A stretch of 22,837 bases of DNA, from the NCBI GenBank assembly GCA_900755085.1, contig CAAEFF010000082.1:1-22837 (forward strand), in the 5' to 3' direction. The position numbers and the translations under genes were made by a program. Positions 8,050 through 16,233 of this stretch are shown piece by piece. Origin of the DNA: an uncultured Streptococcus sp. (GTDB lineage: Bacteria > Bacillota > Bacilli > Lactobacillales > Streptococcaceae). Within the stretch, counting starts at the first letter, position 1. Each line of letters opens with the position of its first letter. The notes below the pieces were generated by a model. The model saw only the letters and a list, made by a program, of their open reading frames with translations, made no database searches and had not been told where the DNA came from.

Positions 8050-9330
8050 ATGAAACGAACACAATCAAATGATTACTTCAAGGAAGCAGAATCCATTTTC
8101 CCAGGTGGTGTCAATAGCCCTGTACGAGCTTTTAAGGCAGTCGGTGGCAATCCTCTCTTTATAGACCATGCTCAAGGAGCTTATCTCTTTGATGTAGATG
8201 GGAATCAATTTGTGGATTACGTGCTCTCTTGGGGACCAATGATTTTAGGTCATGCTCCTAAAGATGTTCTTGAAAAAGTACAAGATGCCCTATGGGAAGG
8301 AACCAGTTATGGTGCACCGAGTCCACGTGAAATCAAACTAGGCAAGCTAATTAAAGAACGTTTACCATTTGTAGAAAGAATTCGAATGGTCAATTCTGGT
8401 ACAGAGGCAACCATGAGTGCTATCCGTTTAGCGCGTGGGATTACTAAAAGACCAAAGGTAGTGAAATTTATTGGTTGCTACCATGGTCATAGTGATTCTT
8501 TCTTGGTCCAAGCTGGATCTGGTGTAGCAAGTTTTGGCATTGCAGATTCTGCAGGTGTTATTCCTGAGGTGGCGCGTGAGACAATTGCCCTTCCTTATAA
8601 TGATCTAGAAGCCTTACGGACCTGCTTTGAAGAACACGGTAATGAAATTGCCTGTGTTATCGTAGAAGCTGTTGCCGGCAATATGGGCTTGATTCCAGGC
8701 CACAAAGAATTTATCGAAGAGATTCGCCGTCTGACGACTGAAGCAGGTTCGCTTTTTATTATTGATGAAGTCATGACTGGTTTTCGTGCTCATTTTCAAG
8801 GGGCTGTAGGCTTGTATCAAGTTGATCCAGATTTGATCTGTCTAGGAAAAGTCATCGGTGGTGGTTTCCCAGTAGCTGCTTTTGGTGGGAAAGCTCAATA
8901 CATGAACCAAATTGCTCCTTTAGGAGATATATATCAAGCGGGTACTTTATCAGGAAATCCAATCGCTATGGCAGCTGGTTATGAAAACTTACGCCTTTTG
9001 ACCAAAGAAGTCTTTGAACAAACTGTTGAAAAGACAGACTCCCTCTGTCAAGGTATCCGTAAATTAGCTGAAAAGCATGGGCTAGCCCTCCAAGTGGTTT
9101 CTGTTGGAACCATGTTTGGATTTTTCTTCTCAGAAAAACCAGTATTGAATTTTGAGGATTCTAAACAAGCAGACCATCAACTTTTTGCCAAGGCACATGG
9201 GCTACTTTTGCAAGAAGGGGTTTATATTGCTCCATCTCAGTATGAAAGCAACTTCTTATCAAGTGCTCATTCTTATGAGGATCTAGACCGCACCTTAGCT
9301 GCTTTTGACAAAGCCTTTAGCCAGTTATAA
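8050..9330 (+). CDS. hemL: Glutamate-1-semialdehyde 2,1-aminomutase
   Basis: A 426-residue fold-type I PLP enzyme that converts glutamate-1-semialdehyde to 5-aminolevulinate, working with HemA. Diagnostic motifs are 'FPGGVNSPVRAFKAVGG' near the N-terminus (17-33), 'VNSGTEATMSAIRLARG' (114-130, cofactor phosphate binding), 'GCYHGHSD' (142-149), 'FIIDEVMTGFR' (236-246) with the PLP-pyridine Asp239, and the Schiff-base Lys267 in 'CLGKVIGGGFPVAAFGG'. Length fits the family (425-435). ATG 8050 is preceded by AGGATGAAAG. It completes the five-gene route from glutamyl-tRNA to uroporphyrinogen III inside this operon. Confidence 0.98.
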   Translation: MKRTQSNDYFKEAESIFPGGVNSPVRAFKAVGGNPLFIDHAQGAYLFDVDGNQFVDYVLSWGPMILGHAPKDVLEKVQDALWEGTSYGAPSPREIKLGKLIKERLPFVERIRMVNSGTEATMSAIRLARGITKRPKVVKFIGCYHGHSDSFLVQAGSGVASFGIADSAGVIPEVARETIALPYNDLEALRTCFEEHGNEIACVIVEAVAGNMGLIPGHKEFIEEIRRLTTEAGSLFIIDEVMTGFRAHFQGAVGLYQVDPDLICLGKVIGGGFPVAAFGGKAQYMNQIAPLGDIYQAGTLSGNPIAMAAGYENLRLLTKEVFEQTVEKTDSLCQGIRKLAEKHGLALQVVSVGTMFGFFFSEKPVLNFEDSKQADHQLFAKAHGLLLQEGVYIAPSQYESNFLSSAHSYEDLDRTLAAFDKAFSQL

Positions 9331-9343
9331 TGAGAGGAAAAAT

Positions 9344-9928
9344 ATGGGGAAGATTGTTTTAGTCACAGGTGGTGCTCGTAGTGGTAAATCCTCCTTTGCT
9401 GAATCAAAACTCATCCAGAAGGAAGGGGTTTGTTACATCGCAACAGGTCTCATTATGAAAGAAGATCCAGAGTGGCAGGAACGGGTCAAGCTCCATCAAC
9501 AAAGACGTCCACAAAGTTGGGATACGCTTGAGCAATACCGGGACTTAGCTACTTGGATTGAACAAGATGATCATGGCGATTACTTATTAGACTGTGCGAC
9601 CATGTTAACCACCAATCGACTTTTTGATTTAGTTAATGAGTGGTATCCCGATAAAGGTTACTTATCGGATGAGCAGTTCTTAAGTAAAGCCGAACAAGCC
9701 CGTATATTGGCAGCCATGGAAGCCGAGTGGTCTCAGATACTTTGTGCCATGAAAGAGCGCCAAGCTACTTTTTGGATTGTCACCAATGAAGTGGGGCTTG
9801 GCATCGTTCCGGACACTCGTCTTGGACGATACTTTAGAGATCTTCAAGGTCGGGTCAATCAATTAATTGCAAAGGAGGCAAGTGAAGTCTACTTAGTTAT
9901 TTGTGGGCTAGCACAGCAGTTAAAATGA
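9344..9928 (+). CDS. cobU: Adenosylcobinamide kinase / adenosylcobinamide-phosphate guanylyltransferase
   Basis: A 194-residue bifunctional enzyme that phosphorylates adenosylcobinamide and then attaches GMP from GTP, activating it for lower-ligand attachment. The P-loop is 'TGGARSGKSSFAE' (residues 8-20). 'VKLHQQRRPQSWDTLE' (48-63) holds His51, matching the guanylylated His in the CobU family's 'H...RP..W.T.E' motif. 'FWIVTNEVGLGIVPDTRLGRYFRDLQGRVNQ' region motifs (about 144-174, seen as VTNEVG, GIVP and RD..GR.NQ) are also typical. I start at ATG 9344, with TGAGAGGAAAAAT upstream. The frame is open to a TTG at 9305 inside hemL, but that extension has no family counterpart. The stop overlaps the cobS start as ATGA. 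Confidence 0.96.
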   Translation: MGKIVLVTGGARSGKSSFAESKLIQKEGVCYIATGLIMKEDPEWQERVKLHQQRRPQSWDTLEQYRDLATWIEQDDHGDYLLDCATMLTTNRLFDLVNEWYPDKGYLSDEQFLSKAEQARILAAMEAEWSQILCAMKERQATFWIVTNEVGLGIVPDTRLGRYFRDLQGRVNQLIAKEASEVYLVICGLAQQLK

Positions 9929-10647
9929 TTTCAGCACTCATTATCTATACACAATTTTTTAGTAGGATTGTGATTCCCAAAGCGGTTGATCTCTCCTATG
10001 TTCGAAAAGGAGTTCCAATTTTAACGCTTTTTGGTCTCCTACTAGGTCTCATTTCCTCCTTATTTTTTGTTTTAACTTCTTTGGTGCTTCCTGAGAACAT
10101 TGCTTGGATTTTGACCTTGTTCTTTGATGTGCTTCTCACTGGAGGCTTTCATTTGGACGGCCTTGCTGATACAGCAGACGGATTGCTCTCTTCACGTTCT
10201 AAGGACCGAATGTTGGAAATTATGAAAGACAGCCGTATTGGAAGCAATGGTGTCTTGGCTTTGATTTTCTATTACGGCCTTATGATCGCGATGGGACCTT
10301 ATCTTCCTCAACCTAAGTGGCTTATTGTAGCTTCTTTATCGATGATTGGGAAGGTTGGTTTGACCATGCAGCTTTACAAGATGCGCTATGCACGCGAATC
10401 AGGTGGCTCTGGAAATTTCTTTTCTGGAACAAAAACTAGTTCGATCCTTTTAGCTCAGATTGTCCCACTGGCTGTCCTTATTGGAGGGTTTTGGTTAAAA
10501 GGGATCCTTGCTTATAGTTTGGTCATTCTAGGGACTCTTGCCTTTCGCTGGTTCGTTTATCAAAAGATTGATGGCGAGACAGGAGATACCTTAGGTGCGT
10601 CTGTAGAAGTAGCTCAGATAATGTTTTTGATAGGAATGATTATATGA
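9925..10647 (+). CDS. cobS: Adenosylcobinamide-GDP ribazoletransferase (cobalamin synthase)
   Basis: A 240-residue integral membrane protein that joins adenosylcobinamide-GDP to alpha-ribazole (phosphate), the final assembly of the nucleotide loop. The signature 'FHLDGLADTADGLLSSRSKD' (75-94) and the following 'MLEIMKDSRIGSNGVLAL' (97-114) are the conserved acidic active site of CobS. About five to six hydrophobic helices surround it (for example 33-70, 112-130, 143-155, 180-205). The predicted start is ATG 9925, which overlaps the cobU stop as ATGA. A TTG extension to 9901 was not used. The C-terminus 'GETGDTLGASVEVAQIMFLI' is also typical. The stop overlaps cobC, again as ATGA. Confidence 0.96.
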   Translation: MISALIIYTQFFSRIVIPKAVDLSYVRKGVPILTLFGLLLGLISSLFFVLTSLVLPENIAWILTLFFDVLLTGGFHLDGLADTADGLLSSRSKDRMLEIMKDSRIGSNGVLALIFYYGLMIAMGPYLPQPKWLIVASLSMIGKVGLTMQLYKMRYARESGGSGNFFSGTKTSSILLAQIVPLAVLIGGFWLKGILAYSLVILGTLAFRWFVYQKIDGETGDTLGASVEVAQIMFLIGMII

Positions 10648-11246
10648 CAGTAAGAAAGTGGTACCTGATTCGCCATGGAGAAACTGATTTTAATAAAAAA
10701 CGTTTTTTCTATGGCAAAGCGGATGTCTCTATCAATGAGACAGGAAAAGAGCAAGCCAGTAGGATTCATCAGCTGATGAAAGGAAGAGCCATTTCTCGGA
10801 TCTATACTAGTCAGCTTAAAAGAACCCAAGAAACAGCTGCCATCATTTTTCCAGATCAGATTCCCACAGCTTATAAAGCCCTGAATGAAAGAGATTTTGG
10901 CTTATGGGAGGGAAGGACAGCTAATGAAATTCAAACAGCCTTTCCCTTAGTTTGGGAGGAATGGCTGGAGAGCCCTTTTGATGTTACTCCATCTAAGGCA
11001 GAACCTTTTCAAAAGTTTAAATATCGAGTCCATTCAGTCGTCAAAGAGATTCGTGAATCAGCAGATGCAGAAATTGCGATTGTTGGGCATCTAGGTGTTT
11101 TACGTCTGATTTATCAATATTTAGTGGATGGAGACGCTGATTTTTGGTCGATTGATATCCCTCAAGGAACTGTTTTATTACTAGATGACAATGGTTCTTG
11201 GGAAGAAACGCTGATCAAAGAAGACTTTCAAACAAAAGCAGATTAA
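10644..11246 (+). CDS. cobC: Alpha-ribazole phosphatase, histidine phosphatase family
   Basis: A 200-residue histidine phosphatase. 'YLIRHGETDFNKKRFFYGKAD' region: the RHGE motif is at residues 10-13, with catalytic His11. 'YTSQLKRTQETA' (54-65) supplies the conserved Arg. 'NERDFGLWEG' (81-90) holds the acidic residue. The second His149 is in 'AIVGHLGVLRL'. On sequence alone it could be any phosphoglycerate-mutase-like phosphatase. Direct overlap with cobS and proximity to cobU make CobC, which dephosphorylates alpha-ribazole-phosphate or adenosylcobalamin-phosphate, the best call. It is the last gene of the B12 run; no terminator is visible after it. Confidence 0.88.
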   Translation: MTVRKWYLIRHGETDFNKKRFFYGKADVSINETGKEQASRIHQLMKGRAISRIYTSQLKRTQETAAIIFPDQIPTAYKALNERDFGLWEGRTANEIQTAFPLVWEEWLESPFDVTPSKAEPFQKFKYRVHSVVKEIRESADAEIAIVGHLGVLRLIYQYLVDGDADFWSIDIPQGTVLLLDDNGSWEETLIKEDFQTKAD

Positions 11247-11335
11247 GATAAAAACCTGGTATAGAATGTAGTATAATAAATTACTTCTGTTTACTTTTTT
11301 GAAAATTAAAATATATTAACAGGATATAAACACAA
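11247..11335 (+). promoter_or_regulatory. AT-rich gap with candidate promoter before the first Nik/Opp-type transporter
   Basis: The 89-base gap between cobC and the first lipoprotein gene is very AT-rich. It contains a perfect -10 hexamer TATAAT at 11272-11277 without a convincing -35 at standard spacing. A second weak pair is TTTACT (11290-11295) and TATATT (11312-11317), 16 bases apart. The likely ribosome site is AGGA at 11321-11324. I see no B12-box, no long stem and no intrinsic terminator, so read-through from the B12 operon is possible. The function as a promoter is inference. Confidence 0.4.
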
Positions 11336-12871
11336 ATGAAAAAATGGAAATCAATTTTTGGTGCTACTTTATTAAGTCTAGCCCTTTTAGGTTGTGCAAA
11401 AACTAATCAACCATCATCACCAGAAGAAGCTAAGAATGCTCAAACGGTGACGATTGGTTATACCCAATTTCCAATCAATATCGATCCGGCAGACGAGTAT
11501 AATGGTTGGTTCACCATTCGTTATGGGGTGGGAGAAACTTTATTCAAAATGAATGATCAATTAGAACCAGAACCATGGCTAGCTGAAAAAATGGAACAAA
11601 CCTCACAATTGGAGTGGAAAATTACCCTTCGCAATGATGTTACTTTCCAAAATGGAGAAAAAATGACGGGTGCGAAGGTTAAATCCTCTTTGAATCGATT
11701 GATTGAAAAGAGTAAGCGTGCGGCTGCTGATCTTGGAATAGAGAGTATCCATTCTAAAGGTCAAACCGTAACTATCAAAACAAAATCAGAACAGCCTATT
11801 ATGAAAAATCTATTGGCTGAACCATACTCAGTCATTGTAGATGTGGATGGAAAATCTGCATCAGATAAAGCTCCAGTAGGAACAGGACCATTTTTAATCA
11901 AGACCTATACGCCAGAAACAGGCGCTACATTAGAGGCCTATTCAAATTATTGGGGTGGTAAAGCTAAGGTTGCACAGGTCAAGATTAAATATTTCTCTGA
12001 TCCAACAGCGATTTCTGCTGCCCTACAATCCAAAGAAGTTGATGCTGTTTATGGGCTCCCATATGCTAATTTAGCAAGCTTTAAAAAAGACAGGCATTAT
12101 AAAATTTCTGAAAAAGAAGGTGGCCGTTACTTAAGCTATGTCTACAACTTTGAAGATCCTTATATAGCTGATGATCAGTTCCGTCAAGCTTTGGATACTT
12201 TGGTCGACAAGAAAACTTATACAGAGTCCCTCTTTAAAGGAGCTGCTGTTCCAGCCACAGGACCTCTCCCTTCTAGCTCTGATTTTGCTTTGGACAAAAG
12301 TGTTCATGAGTTCAATGTAGAAAAAGCAAAGAAATTGTTAGATGAAGCGGGCTATAAAGATACTAATGGGGATGGCTACCGTGAAAAAGATGGGAAGAAA
12401 GTCACGATTGAATTGCTCTCCTTTACTCGTTTACCAGAAATGCCGTTAGCAATTGAAGCTTCTCAACAACAATTAAAAGAGGTTGGTATTGAAGCGAAGA
12501 TTCGTAAGGTTGAAGTAAGCGCCGTCGCAACGGAGAAAAATTATGCCTTCACACCATATGCCGTAGTGGCTGCTCCGATTGGCGATCCATATGCTTACTT
12601 TAACTCAGCTGTCAAAACAGATGGAGTAGGAAATATTGGTCATTATAGCAACGCGGAAGCAGATAAGAAAATTGAAGCGTTAGCGACTGAAACCGATCAT
12701 AAAAAACGGGTCCAATTAAGTAAAGATATTCAAGCTCTCATGGATAAGGATAATGGATACACGATCATTGGATTTTATAAAGTTGCCATCGTGATGAATA
12801 AATCCATTTCTCATTTAGAATCACATCCAACTGATTATTATCATGTAACCAACAAACTATCGAAGGATTAA
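11336..12871 (+). CDS. ABC transporter substrate-binding lipoprotein, Nik/Opp (SBP family 5), first system
   Basis: A 511-residue extracytoplasmic solute-binding protein. The lipoprotein signal peptide runs to Cys20 (lipobox ALLGC). The mature part shows SBP family 5 features: 'YGVGETLFKMNDQLEPEPWLAEKM' region (63-86), 'ITLRNDVTFQNGEKMTG' (96-112), 'VGTGPFLIK' (181-189) and 'YSNYWGG' (202-208). It is the likely capture subunit for the two ATPases and two permeases that follow. Unlike nickel-binding NikA, the segment 'PIGDPYAYF' (about 414-422) has Tyr419 where NikA-type proteins have the DPHA histidine. The Arg-rich 'RP.RF' segment is also not apparent. The ligand may therefore be a metal-chelator complex, a peptide or a different metal. 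It lies directly downstream of the B12 operon, and its own gene is followed four bases later by the ATPase gene. Confidence 0.87.
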   Translation: MKKWKSIFGATLLSLALLGCAKTNQPSSPEEAKNAQTVTIGYTQFPINIDPADEYNGWFTIRYGVGETLFKMNDQLEPEPWLAEKMEQTSQLEWKITLRNDVTFQNGEKMTGAKVKSSLNRLIEKSKRAAADLGIESIHSKGQTVTIKTKSEQPIMKNLLAEPYSVIVDVDGKSASDKAPVGTGPFLIKTYTPETGATLEAYSNYWGGKAKVAQVKIKYFSDPTAISAALQSKEVDAVYGLPYANLASFKKDRHYKISEKEGGRYLSYVYNFEDPYIADDQFRQALDTLVDKKTYTESLFKGAAVPATGPLPSSSDFALDKSVHEFNVEKAKKLLDEAGYKDTNGDGYREKDGKKVTIELLSFTRLPEMPLAIEASQQQLKEVGIEAKIRKVEVSAVATEKNYAFTPYAVVAAPIGDPYAYFNSAVKTDGVGNIGHYSNAEADKKIEALATETDHKKRVQLSKDIQALMDKDNGYTIIGFYKVAIVMNKSISHLESHPTDYYHVTNKLSKD

Positions 12872-12875
12872 AACC

Positions 12876-13637
12876 ATGTTGCAATTGACGAATGTTACGG
12901 TTACTTCCCCGTCAAAGGTTATTTTAGATCAACTTTCTCTAACCGTTTCGGCAGGTGAAGCAGTCGGAATCGTCGGAGAAAGTGGAAGTGGCAAAACAAC
13001 GATTTTAAAATTACTTTTAGGCCTTCCCTTGAATGACTTAGTCTTTACCGGAGGAAGTATTTCTTATAGGGATCAGCCTATTAACCCACAAAAGAAACGA
13101 GTTTCTTATCCCTTTGTGGGGACGGAAGTGGCCTGGATTTCCCAGCAGTCTAGTCTAGGTTTTAACAACAACCGTAAAATTAAGCACCATTACGAGGATC
13201 TCGTTAAGAGTCATCAATCACAAGTAGGGGAGATGAGATCATTGGAAGACTGTCTCCAGATGGTTGGCTTAGATCCACTACAAATCCCATCAAAATATCC
13301 TTTTGAGCTCAGTGGGGGTATGATGCAACGAGTAGCGATTGCTTTAGCCTTAGCGAGTCATCCAAAATTTCTCTTGGCAGATGAACCAACCAGTGCCCTA
13401 GATGTACTCTCTAAGGAATCTTTAATTGAAACCCTGAAAATGTTGCGCCTAACAGGTCACTTAACCCTTTTATTTGTCACACATGATATGAGTGTGGCTA
13501 AGGAATTAGCGGATAGCGTCCTGGTTATGAAGGAAGGAAAAATTGTGGAAGAAGGCAGTCGCGATCACATTTTCCAAAATCCGCAACATCCCTACACCCA
13601 AAAACTACTAAGGGCTATTCCAAAACTAAAATTGTAG
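12876..13637 (+). CDS. ABC transporter ATP-binding protein, NikD/DppD-like (first system)
   Basis: A 253-residue ATPase of the peptide/nickel importer class. It has Walker A GESGSGKTT (34-42), a Q-loop in 'WISQQSS', the signature LSGGMMQRVAIALA, Walker B FLLADEP followed by TSALD, and the switch histidine in VTHD. The C-terminus 'FQNPQHPYTQKLLRAIPKL' is the oligopeptide/nickel importer tail found in NikD/DppD/OppD proteins. It pairs with the next ATPase to form the heterodimer that drives the two downstream permeases. GAAGGA lies about 6 bases upstream of the ATG. Motifs cannot decide the substrate. Confidence 0.92.
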   Translation: MLQLTNVTVTSPSKVILDQLSLTVSAGEAVGIVGESGSGKTTILKLLLGLPLNDLVFTGGSISYRDQPINPQKKRVSYPFVGTEVAWISQQSSLGFNNNRKIKHHYEDLVKSHQSQVGEMRSLEDCLQMVGLDPLQIPSKYPFELSGGMMQRVAIALALASHPKFLLADEPTSALDVLSKESLIETLKMLRLTGHLTLLFVTHDMSVAKELADSVLVMKEGKIVEEGSRDHIFQNPQHPYTQKLLRAIPKLKL

Positions 13638-13650
13638 CAGGAGTCACCAA

Positions 13651-14421
13651 ATGACCTATTTACTCGAATGTAAAGATCTCACTCATCATTATAAAGATCC
13701 GCTTCATCACCAGGCTGGCATTTTTGATGTCTCCTTTACTCTAAAAAAGGGACAGCGCCTTGGTTTGGTTGGAGAATCCGGTTCGGGTAAAAGCACCATT
13801 GCCAAAATTTTGAGTCGACTCCTTGATCTACAAGAAGGAAGCATTCAGTTCTTGGGGCAATCGCTGGCGACTTATGCAGACCTGGAGTTTTACAAAAGGG
13901 TGCAATACATCTCACAACAGCCTCAAGAAGCCTTTCATCCTAAAAGAAACTTACGAGCAAGTTTAGAAGAGGTTTGTCAGAATTTTAAAATTTGTCAGAC
14001 GAAGAAGGAGATGGAGGAGAAGATTGACCAACTCCTGGAAAGGGTTGGCTTGCATCCGGAACTGGCGCAGCAGTTTCCCCACCAATTAAGTGGCGGAGAA
14101 TGTCAACGGATGGCGATAGCCAGGGCTCTCTTGGTCCAGCCCGACTTATTGATTTGTGACGAAATTACCAGTGCCTTAGATGTGACTGTCCAAGAGGGAG
14201 TGATGGACCTCCTACAAGAGATTCAGAATAGCTCTCAAACATCTTTTCTCTTTATTTCACACGATATTGCGCTGGTCAGCCAATTTTGTGATGAAATCAT
14301 GGTACTAAAAGATGGAAAAATTCAAGAGAAAGGGGTGATGTCAGACGTTTTGCGAAATCCTCAATCGGACTACACCAAAATGTTGATGAAACCTTATCTG
14401 GAAGAAGGAAGGGAGCCATGA
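13651..14421 (+). CDS. ABC transporter ATP-binding protein, NikE/DppF-like (first system)
   Basis: A 256-residue second ATPase of the first importer. Walker A is GESGSGKST (41-49). The signature LSGGECQRMAIARAL and Walker B LLICDE followed by ITSALD are present, as is the switch His in ISHD. The Walker B glutamate is kept but the usual following Pro is Ile (DEITSALD), a variant also seen in DppF/NikE proteins. The C-terminus 'LRNPQSDYTKMLM' fits the family tail. CAGGAG precedes the start. The stop overlaps the permease start as ATGA, so the two are probably translationally coupled. Confidence 0.91.
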   Translation: MTYLLECKDLTHHYKDPLHHQAGIFDVSFTLKKGQRLGLVGESGSGKSTIAKILSRLLDLQEGSIQFLGQSLATYADLEFYKRVQYISQQPQEAFHPKRNLRASLEEVCQNFKICQTKKEMEEKIDQLLERVGLHPELAQQFPHQLSGGECQRMAIARALLVQPDLLICDEITSALDVTVQEGVMDLLQEIQNSSQTSFLFISHDIALVSQFCDEIMVLKDGKIQEKGVMSDVLRNPQSDYTKMLMKPYLEEGREP

Positions 14422-15404
14422 TAAGATATTTCATCAAATTACTGTTTCAAATGGTTTTGATTCTGCTCTGTGTCAGCTTTCTTTCATTTTTACTCGTTTA
14501 TCTGGCAAAAGGGGATCCTGCTGAAAGTATCTTAAATGCGCAAGGAATTCCTTATACCAAAGAACTACTAGAGGTAAAACGAGCTGAGATGGGCTTAAAT
14601 GATAGTTTTATTCTGCAATATCTGAGATGGTTAGGAAATATCCTCCAGGGGAATTTCGGGATCAGCTATCGTACAGGAGCCCCAGTTTGGGATCAATTGG
14701 TCTTTTACTTTCCAAATACGATCTATCTAGGGATCCATATCTTGCTGGTAACGCTTGCCATTTCCCTTCCTCTCTCGATTTATGCAGCCTATCATATCGG
14801 TAGTCGACTGGATCGATTCCTGATGACAGTTTGTGCATTTTTAAATGCTATTCCAAGTTTTGTCATTGGAATTCTCTTAATGCTTGTCTTTTCGGTCAAA
14901 CTTGGCTGGTTACCAATTCAGTCAACCGCAAATGAATTGGGCTTAATGTTACCGATTTCTACCATGGCCCTGACCATGTCTACACGCTATATTCCTCAAT
15001 TAAGAACAGCCATCATAGATGAGCTACAGTCACCAGCAGTAGAAGGTGCAAGAGGACGTGGCATACCGGAAGGTCGCATTCTTTTTAAGGATGTCCTGTA
15101 TAACACCCTTCCCTTTTTGTTGACATTGGTGAGTTTGTCACTGGGTTCTCTTTTAGGAGGTGTTGCTATCATAGAGTATTTATTCTCTTGGCCAGGAATC
15201 GGAAAAATGCTGATTGCAGTTGTGGTCAATCGGGATTATCCCCTGGTCCAAGGAGCTGTTCTGGTGATTACACTTGGAGTATTGCTGATCAATTTTACCA
15301 CCCAAGCCTTGATCACATGGCTAAACCCTAAGGCCCGTCTTTCGCAACCAAATCCCTTCCTTCTTTTTAAGAAACAGGCTAGTTCGAAAGGGAATGGAGG
15401 CTAA
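14418..15404 (+). CDS. ABC transporter permease, NikB/DppB-like (first system)
   Basis: A 328-residue permease with about six transmembrane helices (first at residues 8-30; others near 100-125, 135-160, 172-190, 230-255 and 280-300). The N-terminal region 'KGDPAESILNAQG' followed by 'YLRWLGNILQGNFGISYRTG' (about 72-91) is characteristic of NikB/DppB. The cytoplasmic EAA loop is 'SPAVEGARGRGIPEGRILFKDVLYNTLP' (seen as VEGARGRGI and the LYNTLP end, about 205-232), which docks the ATPases. It forms a heterodimeric channel with the next gene product. The extreme C-terminus is hydrophilic and basic. Confidence 0.92.
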   Translation: MIRYFIKLLFQMVLILLCVSFLSFLLVYLAKGDPAESILNAQGIPYTKELLEVKRAEMGLNDSFILQYLRWLGNILQGNFGISYRTGAPVWDQLVFYFPNTIYLGIHILLVTLAISLPLSIYAAYHIGSRLDRFLMTVCAFLNAIPSFVIGILLMLVFSVKLGWLPIQSTANELGLMLPISTMALTMSTRYIPQLRTAIIDELQSPAVEGARGRGIPEGRILFKDVLYNTLPFLLTLVSLSLGSLLGGVAIIEYLFSWPGIGKMLIAVVVNRDYPLVQGAVLVITLGVLLINFTTQALITWLNPKARLSQPNPFLLFKKQASSKGNGG

Positions 15405-15407
15405 GCG

Positions 15408-16223
15408 ATGAAAAAAGTTAGTAACCGCAAGCTCTATCTCTTGGCTGGATGCATTCTCTTGGTCCTATTGATTTCTTGTCTATCTCCCTTCTTTTTAGGA
15501 GACAGCATCACCAAGGTCCATTTAGAAAATGCCCTCCAAGCACCGAATAGCAAAGAATGGTTTGGTACAGATGCCGTAGGCCGGTCTGTATTTGCTCGAA
15601 CCCTGAGTGGTGGGGTACAAACTATTGTGCCTGCAGTTGGGATCCTCCTCTTGGTTACCCTCGTTGGTTCCTTTATTGGAGTGACCAGTGCCTTGATAGG
15701 TGGGAAGTTTGATCGAGCTGTTTTCTTGTTCATTACGGCTTTTCAGTCCTTGCCATCCATAGTCTTAGTGATTGCTATTGTGAGCCTGTTAGGAGTGGGC
15801 TTGCAACAAACGGTCATAGCGATTGGCTTAACCGCATGGACCAAGTATGCCTATATTACGCGGTCGCTGACCCTGCGTTTAAAAAATGAATTTTATGTTC
15901 AGTCAGCAAAAATGTATGGAAATAGCTTTTGGAAGACCCTCAAAAATTACTATGTTCCCAGTCTATTTCCGCAAATTGTCACCACCATGACCTTTAATGT
16001 TTCAACAATCATCATGGAGATTGCTGGCCTTAGTTTTGTTGGACTAGGCGCGCAGGCTCCGTCTCCAGAATGGGGGGCCATGATGAATGATGGTCGTACC
16101 TATATCCAGGAAGCTCCCTGGATCGTCGCTTTCCCTTGCATCTTCTTAATCGGAATCATTTTATTGGTTACAACATTTGGAGATGCCTTACAAACTAGTG
16201 TTAATAAAAATAATCAATTATGA
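15408..16223 (+). CDS. ABC transporter permease, NikC/DppC-like (first system)
   Basis: A 271-residue permease with an N-terminal helix (residues 10-30), the family's periplasmic motif 'WFGTDAVGRSVFARTLSGG' (51-69) and about five further helices. The NikC/DppC C-terminal pattern 'GLSFVGLGAQAPSPEWGAMM' occurs at about 208-227. The EAA loop 'AKMYGNSFWKTLKNYYVPSLFP' region (about 168-189) is less conserved than usual at its start. GGAGG just upstream serves as ribosome site. The stop codon TGA at 16221-16223 forms part of the TGAGG ribosome site of the next lipoprotein gene, tying the two transporter sets together. Confidence 0.92.
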   Translation: MKKVSNRKLYLLAGCILLVLLISCLSPFFLGDSITKVHLENALQAPNSKEWFGTDAVGRSVFARTLSGGVQTIVPAVGILLLVTLVGSFIGVTSALIGGKFDRAVFLFITAFQSLPSIVLVIAIVSLLGVGLQQTVIAIGLTAWTKYAYITRSLTLRLKNEFYVQSAKMYGNSFWKTLKNYYVPSLFPQIVTTMTFNVSTIIMEIAGLSFVGLGAQAPSPEWGAMMNDGRTYIQEAPWIVAFPCIFLIGIILLVTTFGDALQTSVNKNNQL

Positions 16224-16233
16224 GGTTATAATA

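Noticed and set aside
9305..9343. Upstream extension of cobU to a TTG inside hemL
   Set aside because: ATG 9344 has a good ribosome site and starts directly with the family's VLVTGGARSGKS N-terminus.
11247..11335. B12 riboswitch or metal-regulator operator before the first transporter
   Set aside because: The gap is too short and lacks a B12-box or a clear long palindrome; only AT-rich promoter-like hexamers are seen.
15434..15733. 99-residue minus-strand open frame within the NikC-like gene
   Set aside because: It lies wholly opposite a well-supported permease gene, has no recognisable motif and is rich in Arg/Lys/Pro/Thr, as expected from antisense of a membrane gene.
16227..16232. Perfect TATAAT just before nikA
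   Set aside because: It has no -35 at proper distance, and its start site would fall inside the coding region. It is more likely incidental AT-rich sequence between the ribosome site and the ATG.
16177..16233. Upstream extension of nikA
   Set aside because: It would put 19 residues before the lipoprotein signal peptide and lies inside the permease gene. ATG 16234 gives a standard signal with Cys20.
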